Shown: one piece after another, positions 1 to 3,430 of the stretch | Numbering within the stretch: the first letter of the stretch is position 1 | Layout: the number at the start of each line of letters is the position of its first letter | Source of the DNA: Campylobacterales bacterium | Lineage (GTDB): Bacteria > Campylobacterota > Campylobacteria > Campylobacterales > JALSKU01 | Direction of reading: 5' to 3' | NCBI GenBank assembly: GCA_027038235.1 | Contig: JALVXV010000018.1 | Location: 1-5,025, forward strand | DNA length: 5,025 nt | The notes under the pieces: generated by a model | Told to the model about the DNA's origin: nothing | The model's database searches: none | Seen by the model: the letters and a program-made list of their open reading frames with translations, nothing else | Program-made: the position numbers and the translations under genes

Positions 1-184
1 TCTTTCCACCAAGTTCGCTCTCTTTTTCAAAAAGAGTTATTTTAGTTTCGGGTTTATACTGTTTTATATAAAATGCTGTTGCAAGTCCGCTGATACCACC
101 ACCGACTATTGCTATGGACTCGTGATTCGTGACTCGTGACTCGTGATTAGATTGTATATTGTCCTTTTTTTTACCCCTTGCCAC
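1..184 (-). CDS. FAD-dependent oxidoreductase, protoporphyrinogen oxidase (HemY/HemG)-like, N-terminal fragment
   Basis: Sixty-one codons are visible before the left edge cuts the gene. The sequence shows an FAD-binding Rossmann fold: IAIVGGGISGLATAF (GxGxxG at residues 28-33), then a second strand ending in acidic E53 within TLFEKE, then ELGGK. That arrangement, with the LGGK after the ribose-binding Glu, is typical of the HemY-type protoporphyrinogen oxidase/amine oxidase superfamily. HemY oxidises protoporphyrinogen IX late in haem synthesis, but carotenoid desaturase-like or other amine oxidase relatives cannot be excluded from so short a piece. I place the start at GTG 184-182 because AAGGAG lies 5 nt upstream. 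An in-frame ATG at 220 has no clear ribosome site and would overlap rarA by 34 nt. Family members usually begin just before the IAIVGGG strand. Here about 23 extra residues precede it, ten of them encoded by a heptamer array, and no ATG, GTG or TTG lies in frame nearer. The gene follows the rarA stop by 2 nt. Confidence 0.82.
   Translation of the reverse strand, partial: MARGKKKDNIQSNHESRVTNHESIAIVGGGISGLATAFYIKQYKPETKITLFEKESELGGK
121..148. repeat. Heptamer tandem array, unit CGTGAYT, four copies
   Basis: Plus-strand units are CGTGATT, CGTGACT, CGTGACT, CGTGATT, and the flanking ATGGACT (114-120) looks like a decayed fifth copy. On the minus strand the array is in frame with the FAD oxidoreductase and encodes residues 13-22 (NHESRVTNHE), just before the Rossmann strand. 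Seven is not a multiple of three, so gain or loss of one unit would shift the reading frame. No CRISPR-like spacers are present. Confidence 0.9.
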
Positions 185-201
185 CTTTACTCCTTTGCCC
201 C
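170..201. repeat. Octamer tandem array, minus-strand consensus GGRGYAAA, four copies
   Basis: Read on the minus strand from 201, the units are GGGGCAAA, GGAGTAAA, GGTGGCAA and GGGGTAAA. The array spans the last codons and TAA of rarA, the Shine-Dalgarno site and the GTG of the next gene. The unit GGAGTAAA recurs exactly in the array at 3384-3415, so these two arrays belong to one family. Confidence 0.75.
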
Positions 202-1377
202 TATAATTTTCTCGTGCCATTCATTTAAAGTTTTCTCAAAACCTATACCTGTGCTTTTATAAAATTTTACACTTTTTTGCATATACTCTTGCTTTACATA
301 TCCGCCAAAATCATGCGGATAGAGATACTCTTTTGAGTTTTGTTTTATGTTTGAAGGGATTTGCAAAGTAGGATTTTCTTTTACAAATTTTTGTGCTTCA
401 TTTATGGCTTTATAGCAGCTATTTGACTTTGGTGAAGAGGCAAGATATATAACACATTGAGATAAGATGATTCTACTTTCAGGAAAGCCTATATGGCTGA
501 GTGCTATTAGTGTGTTAGTTGCAAGATTTAGAGCATTTGGGTTGGCATTTCCTATATCTTCACTTGAGAGAATAACCAATCTTCTTGCTATAAAATCAGC
601 CTTTTCACCAGCTTCTATGGCTCTAGCAAGATAGTAGAGCGAGGCATCTATATCACTTCCTCTTATACTTTTTATCATAGCACTTATAATGTCGTAATGA
701 GTATCATTTGAGTTTGCCCCCTCACTTGAGGGTTGATTTTTTAAAAGTTTTAGAGTTTCAAGTGAAATATCTTTATCAATACTCAAGGCAAATTCAAGTA
801 GATTTAAAAGAGACCTTGCATCGCCACTACTTGAATACACCAAGTACTCTTTTGCCTCATTGCTTATAGTAAAATTTACTTTTTTTTGTGCTAACTTTAT
901 TAAACTTTCAAGCTCTTCATTATTTAACGGCTTAAATTCAAAAAGCATAACCCTTGATCTTATGCCAGAAGTTAGAGTGTAGTAGGGATTTTCTGTACTT
1001 GCTCCTACTACAATACACTCCTTTTTCTCCATAGGCAAAAGCAAAACCTCTTGTTGATTTTTAGAGAGTCTATGTATCTCATCTATAAAGATAAGAGGCT
1101 TTAGAAGAGTATCTTTGTATCGATGAAGGATTTTTCTTATCTCTTCTACTTTTAAGCTAGTAGCATCAAGATAGTAAAATGAACTATTTGATAAGTTTGC
1201 ACAAATTTTTGCCAAAGTAGTTTTTCCACAACCAGGAGGTCCAAAAAATATAAAATGAAAAAGCTCACCATTTTTTAAAAGCTTATATAGTGGCTTATCT
1301 TTTGAAAGTATATGGCTTTGCCCTATAAATTCATCAAGCCCCTTAGGTTGTAAAATAGTAGTAAGATTTAAACTCAT
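187..1377 (-). CDS. rarA: Replication-associated recombination protein A (RarA/MgsA), AAA+ ATPase
   Basis: A 396-residue AAA+ protein of the RarA/MgsA/WHIP family, relatives of clamp-loader subunits and RuvB that act at stalled or gapped replication forks with single-stranded DNA-binding protein. From the chosen start: Walker A GPPGCGKTT at 46-54, Walker B LIFIDE at 95-100 followed by IHR, sensor 1 GASTENP at 125-131, an Arg-finger-like SR at 141-142, and sensor 2 GDARSLLNLLE at 185-195. The C-terminal tetramerisation region starts near 228 with YDIISAMIKS, includes SSEDIGNANP around 271-280, and ends with the conserved YPHDFGGYV at 353-361. It is complete, somewhat shorter than the E. coli protein, as I would expect in Campylobacterota. 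I chose ATG 1377-1375 (MSLNL). The longer frame from ATG 1443 adds 22 Lys/Arg-rich residues encoded mostly by a heptamer array, overlaps rluB and lacks a ribosome site. The Shine-Dalgarno at 1377 is weak (GAAAGAAG directly adjoining), so translation may be coupled to rluB, which ends 13 nt upstream. Confidence 0.95.
   Translation of the reverse strand: MSLNLTTILQPKGLDEFIGQSHILSKDKPLYKLLKNGELFHFIFFGPPGCGKTTLAKICANLSNSSFYYLDATSLKVEEIRKILHRYKDTLLKPLIFIDEIHRLSKNQQEVLLLPMEKKECIVVGASTENPYYTLTSGIRSRVMLFEFKPLNNEELESLIKLAQKKVNFTISNEAKEYLVYSSSGDARSLLNLLEFALSIDKDISLETLKLLKNQPSSEGANSNDTHYDIISAMIKSIRGSDIDASLYYLARAIEAGEKADFIARRLVILSSEDIGNANPNALNLATNTLIALSHIGFPESRIILSQCVIYLASSPKSNSCYKAINEAQKFVKENPTLQIPSNIKQNSKEYLYPHDFGGYVKQEYMQKSVKFYKSTGIGFEKTLNEWHEKIIGAKE
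190..195 (-). promoter_or_regulatory. Shine-Dalgarno site for the FAD oxidoreductase
   Basis: AAGGAG on the minus strand is followed by a 5-nt spacer (TAAAG) and GTG. It lies in the last codons of rarA, abuts its TAA, and is part of the octamer array at 170-201. It decides the GTG 184 start over the upstream in-frame ATG at 220. Confidence 0.6.
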
Positions 1378-1378
1378 C

Positions 1379-1427
1379 TTCTTTCGCTTTTCACTTTCTG
1401 TTTTCCATTTTCTGTTTTCCGTTTTCC
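1379..1427. repeat. Heptamer tandem array, minus-strand unit GGAAAAC, seven imperfect copies
   Basis: Read on the minus strand from 1427 down, successive units are GGAAAAC, GGAAAAC, AGAAAAT, GGAAAAC, AGAAAGT, GAAAAGC and GAAAGAA, with the last copies most diverged. The array covers the end of rluB, its TGA, and the whole 13-nt gap up to rarA. It encodes the final dozen residues of the RluB-like protein and forms the 5' leader of rarA. Confidence 0.88.
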
Positions 1428-2176
1428 GAATGTAAAAAGTCATGCAGACTTTGATACTCGCTCTTTGTCAAGTATCTTGTCTTTCCCTCTTTTAACATTC
1501 CAAGATCAATTCCACCAAAACTTACTCTTTTAAGATCAACTACATTGGAGTCAAAATAGGCAAAAAATCGTCTAAGTTCTCTATTTTTGCCTTCATTTAT
1601 AGCAACTTTTAGTTTTGAAAAAGTTGGAGAATTTTTTATGATTTTATACCCTAAAAAGGGTTGTATCTGCATAGATTCGATTTTGCTATCTTTGTGTCCA
1701 CCCACTTTTGAGTCTATAAAGACACCATTTTTCATCCCCTCTTCCATAGCTTTAGTTACTTCACCCTCTATTTTTAAGTAATAAATTCTCTCAAGATTGC
1801 TATTCATAAGTTTAGTTGCTACATTTGGTGAGTCTGTAAGTAGCAAAAGTCCTTCACTTGCAAAGTCAAGTCTACCTACAGGAAGATAGTGGGCAAATTT
1901 TTTAGGCAAAGAGTCATATATGGTTTTTCTTCCTCTATCATCTTTTTTAGAGACTAATTCACCCTTTCTTTTATGATAAACGATAACTGAAAAGTGATCT
2001 TTTTTATAAAGTCTTCTTCCCTTTATGTGTATTTTATCACTAAAATCAACCTTTGTTGATAAGTTGGTAACTACCTTATTATCAATGGTAACTTCACCAT
2101 TTTTTATAAGTTCATCAGCCTCCCTTCTTGAGTATCTTGTATTATGAGAAATCATTTTATTAAGTCTTGTTTTCAC
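1391..2176 (-). CDS. rluB: 23S rRNA pseudouridine synthase, RluB/RsuA family
   Basis: A 261-residue enzyme isomerising a specific uridine of ribosomal RNA to pseudouridine. An S4 RNA-binding domain fills residues 3-52 (RLNKMIS, SRREADELIKNGEVTID). The synthase domain follows, with the catalytic-Asp motif GRLDFASEGLLLLTD at 101-115 (Asp104), a second conserved segment EGKNRELRRFF at 195-205, and the closing RVSFGGIDLGMLKEGKTRYLT. By family the best match is RluB, which modifies the peptidyl-transferase arm of 23S rRNA; RluE, RluF and RsuA are close paralogues, so the target is inferred. The start is GTG 2176: AAAGGA lies 7 nt upstream and the S4 domain begins at once, whereas Met8 would cut into it. 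The last residues, from about His249 (HSENGKQKMENRK), are encoded by the heptamer array at 1379-1427 and look like a repeat-derived basic tail rather than conserved protein. Confidence 0.93.
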   Translation of the reverse strand: MKTRLNKMISHNTRYSRREADELIKNGEVTIDNKVVTNLSTKVDFSDKIHIKGRRLYKKDHFSVIVYHKRKGELVSKKDDRGRKTIYDSLPKKFAHYLPVGRLDFASEGLLLLTDSPNVATKLMNSNLERIYYLKIEGEVTKAMEEGMKNGVFIDSKVGGHKDSKIESMQIQPFLGYKIIKNSPTFSKLKVAINEGKNRELRRFFAYFDSNVVDLKRVSFGGIDLGMLKEGKTRYLTKSEYQSLHDFLHSENGKQKMENRK

Positions 2177-2183
2177 CTGTAAA

Positions 2184-2189
2184 TCCTTT
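2184..2189 (-). promoter_or_regulatory. Shine-Dalgarno site for rluB
   Basis: AAAGGA on the minus strand has a 7-nt spacer to GTG 2176-2174. The same sequence and spacing precede kpsF, which supports the non-ATG start. The site lies one base from the GCTAAGA array. Confidence 0.75.
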
Positions 2190-2190
2190 G

Positions 2191-2225
2191 GCTAAGAGCT
2201 AAGAGCTAAGAGCTTAGAGCTAAAT
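2191..2225. repeat. Heptamer tandem array, unit GCTAAGA, left arm of an inverted repeat
   Basis: Plus-strand units are GCTAAGA three times perfectly, then GCTTAGA and the more diverged GCTAAAT. Bases 2191-2220 match the reverse complement of 2330-2359 at 26 of 30 positions with no gaps. The array fills the leader immediately upstream of the rluB ribosome site. Confidence 0.92.
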
Positions 2226-2294
2226 AAGTTCCAAACACTCGGCACTCGGCTTTTTATAGTTATTTGTATCAATAAATCGGTATGAATGTTTCAT
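2220..2294 (-). CDS. Possible 24-residue small ORF, unknown function
   Basis: ATG 2294-2292 opens a frame of 24 codons ending in TAG, reading MKHSYRFIDTNNYKK followed by PSAECLELI. AAGGA at 2302-2306 precedes it by 7 nt, the spacing also seen at kpsF and rluB, and this is the main evidence for translation. I do not recognise the peptide. It has no signal peptide or membrane segment. Residues from about Pro16 to Cys20 are encoded by a CACTCGG doublet and the stop overlaps the GCTAAGA array, so only the first 15 codons are independent of repeats. It could be a genuine small protein, a leader peptide for rluB, or the surviving 5' end of a gene whose remainder was lost when repeats expanded. No codon-use test is meaningful at this length. 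Confidence 0.35.
   Translation of the reverse strand: MKHSYRFIDTNNYKKPSAECLELI
2236..2249. repeat. Heptamer doublet CACTCGG
   Basis: Two perfect plus-strand copies of CACTCGG, plus the first base of a third at 2250. It differs by one base from the CACTCAG unit at 2345-2351, so it appears to belong to the same repeat family as the two larger arrays around it. It lies within the possible small ORF. Confidence 0.6.
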
Positions 2295-2301
2295 CTTAAA
2301 A

Positions 2302-2306
2302 TCCTT
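2302..2306 (-). promoter_or_regulatory. Shine-Dalgarno-like site before the small ORF
   Basis: AAGGA on the minus strand lies 7 nt upstream of ATG 2294. It is the only strong purine-rich ribosome site in the kpsF-rluB gap other than rluB's own. Confidence 0.45.
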
Positions 2307-2330
2307 CGTATTTAGCTAGAACTAAAATTG

Positions 2331-2358
2331 CTCTAAGCCCTTAGCACTCAGCTCTAAG
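2331..2358. repeat. Degenerate heptamer array, CTCTAAG-like, right arm of an inverted repeat
   Basis: Plus-strand units are CTCTAAG, CCCTTAG, CACTCAG, CTCTAAG, starting and ending on the same unit. It sits 4 nt beyond the kpsF stop. Extended by one base on each side (2330-2359), it is the inverted partner of 2191-2220. Confidence 0.75.
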
Positions 2359-2362
2359 CTTT

Positions 2363-3325
2363 TTACTTTATTCCCGCTTCTACTAAATGATGTATATGTA
2401 AAGCACCTTTAATGTGCCTATCTTTATCTGTTATGCCAAGTATTTGAATTTTATGCTTTTCTATCTCTCTTAGAGCATCACTTGCAAGCATATTTTCATC
2501 ATTTATCGTTTTTGGATCTTTACTTGCATATAAAAATACCGGTTTTTCTATATCAAAATCCTCTTTTTGTAAAGCTCTTCTAACATCACCATCGCTTAAA
2601 ATGGCTACAAGTTTTTTATCGCTATCAACTATAAAAGCATTTCCAAGCCTTCCTTCACTCATAACAACAACAGCCTCTTTCATAGGAGTATCTTTATCAC
2701 AAATTGGCAAAGACTCTTTTTGCATGATGTCCTTGACCTTTACAAAAAGTTTCTTTCCCAAAGAGCCTCCTGGATGAAAAGAGGCAAAATCCTCTTTTTT
2801 AAATCCTCTTTTTTCCATCAAGCAAACCGCTAAAGCATCACCCAATGCCAAAGTCAAAGTAGTTGAACTAGTTGGAGCAGTATTTAGTGGACATGCCTCT
2901 TTTTGTATATTAATTGACAAAAAGACATCAGCATATCTTCCTAAAGTGGTATCTTTACTCTTTGCCATTGCTATTAGAGGTATATCAAATCTTTTAAGAT
3001 GAGGCAAAAGCCTTATAAGCTCCTCGCTCTCTCCGCTATAGCTAATAGCAAGTACACTATCACCCTTGCTTATCATGCCAAGATCTCCATGCATAGCTTC
3101 AGTAGGATGAATAAAAAAGCTACTTGTTCCCGTACTAGCTAAGGTTGCAGCTATTTTAGCTCCAATGAGTCCGGATTTCCCCACACCTGTTACTATGAGT
3201 TTGCCTTTTGTATTGTAGGCAATTTCCACAGCCTTTTCTATCTCGCTACCAAGCAAGTTGGCTGCTCTTAAAAGTTCATTTGCCTCAGTTTTTAAAACCT
3301 CTTTAGCAATTTTTATAAAATCCAT
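2363..3325 (-). CDS. kpsF: D-arabinose-5-phosphate isomerase (KdsD/KpsF family)
   Basis: A complete 320-residue enzyme interconverting ribulose 5-phosphate and arabinose 5-phosphate, the first step towards Kdo for lipopolysaccharide (or capsule). The N-terminal SIS domain carries GVGKSG at 47-52, HPTEAMHGDLGMI at 73-85, SGES at 97-100, EACPLNTAPTSSTT at 143-156 and HPGGSLG at 184-190. The catalytic residues known from E. coli KdsD (Lys59, Glu111, Glu152, His193) fall at Lys50, Glu102, Glu143 and His184, a constant offset of nine, so the active site looks intact. Two CBS domains follow, roughly 198-255 and 262-318. The start is ATG 3325 with AAAGGA 7 nt upstream; another ATG at 3329 opens only a short out-of-frame ORF. 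With no capsule genes in view, a housekeeping Kdo role is likelier than a capsule-specific one. It lies 105 nt downstream of rnj in the same direction. Confidence 0.95.
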   Translation of the reverse strand: MDFIKIAKEVLKTEANELLRAANLLGSEIEKAVEIAYNTKGKLIVTGVGKSGLIGAKIAATLASTGTSSFFIHPTEAMHGDLGMISKGDSVLAISYSGESEELIRLLPHLKRFDIPLIAMAKSKDTTLGRYADVFLSINIQKEACPLNTAPTSSTTLTLALGDALAVCLMEKRGFKKEDFASFHPGGSLGKKLFVKVKDIMQKESLPICDKDTPMKEAVVVMSEGRLGNAFIVDSDKKLVAILSDGDVRRALQKEDFDIEKPVFLYASKDPKTINDENMLASDALREIEKHKIQILGITDKDRHIKGALHIHHLVEAGIK

Positions 3326-3332
3326 TCATCAA

Positions 3333-3338
3333 TCCTTT
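3333..3338 (-). promoter_or_regulatory. Shine-Dalgarno site for kpsF
   Basis: AAAGGA on the minus strand with a 7-nt spacer to ATG 3325-3323. It selects this ATG over the overlapping one at 3329. Confidence 0.75.
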
Positions 3339-3346
3339 ATATGATA

Positions 3347-3391
3347 GGTGTAAAGATACGAAGAAAAATAAACCTTGTTTTTCTTTACTCC
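3347..3391 (-). other. AT-rich imperfect stem-loop in the rnj-kpsF gap
   Basis: AAGAAAAA at 3361-3368 and TTTTTCTT at 3378-3385 are perfect 8-base inverted copies around a 9-base loop. Further out, GGTGTAAAG (3347-3355) is an inverted match, 8 of 9, to CTTTACTCC (3383-3391). The two pairings overlap by three bases and cannot both form in full. The stem is weak and has no separate downstream U-tract, so it is not a classical terminator. It could be a processing or stability element 3' of rnj, or a by-product of repeat sequence. Confidence 0.3.
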
Positions 3392-3415
3392 TTTACCTCT
3401 CTACACCTCTACTCC
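3384..3415. repeat. Octamer tandem array, minus-strand consensus GGRGTARA, four copies
   Basis: Read on the minus strand from 3415, units are GGAGTAGA, GGTGTAGA, GAGGTAAA and GGAGTAAA. It lies 15 nt beyond the rnj stop, in the gap before kpsF. It belongs to the same family as the array at 170-201, sharing GGAGTAAA exactly. Confidence 0.75.
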
Positions 3416-3430
3416 TAAGCCAAAGGTTCC

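Larger units (their letters stand above)
2191..2359. other. Inverted-repeat unit of about 169 bp with 30-base arms enclosing the small ORF
   Basis: Arms 2191-2220 and 2330-2359 are equal in length and match in inverted orientation at 26 of 30 positions, enclosing 109 bases that hold the small ORF. This resembles a MITE-like element or a large stem-loop in the kpsF-rluB transcript. I see no flanking target-site duplication and no transposase. Both arms are heptamer arrays, so chance orientation of two arrays of one family is an alternative explanation. Confidence 0.4.

Noticed and set aside
1378..1443. N-terminal extension of rarA starting at ATG 1443
   Set aside because: The 22 added residues are low-complexity Lys/Arg/Glu/Thr encoded mainly by the GGAAAAC array, overlap rluB, lack a ribosome site, and precede the normal family start MSLNL.
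1587..1781. 64-codon plus-strand open frame
   Set aside because: It lies wholly inside rluB, antisense to the synthase domain that carries the conserved motifs; it has no recognisable product.
2191..2358. CRISPR array or attachment site
   Set aside because: The repeats are directly adjacent 7-mers with no spacers, there are no cas genes, and no integrase or tRNA is present.
2220..2362. Intrinsic terminator between kpsF and rluB
   Set aside because: The hairpins within single arms have only about five AT-rich pairs and no U-tract follows; the long-range 30-base pairing spans too large a loop for a classical terminator.
3326..3430. Promoter for kpsF in the rnj-kpsF gap
   Set aside because: TATCAT- and TATAAA-like strings occur close to the ribosome site, but in such AT-rich DNA, without a -35 element or mapped start, they cannot be distinguished from background.
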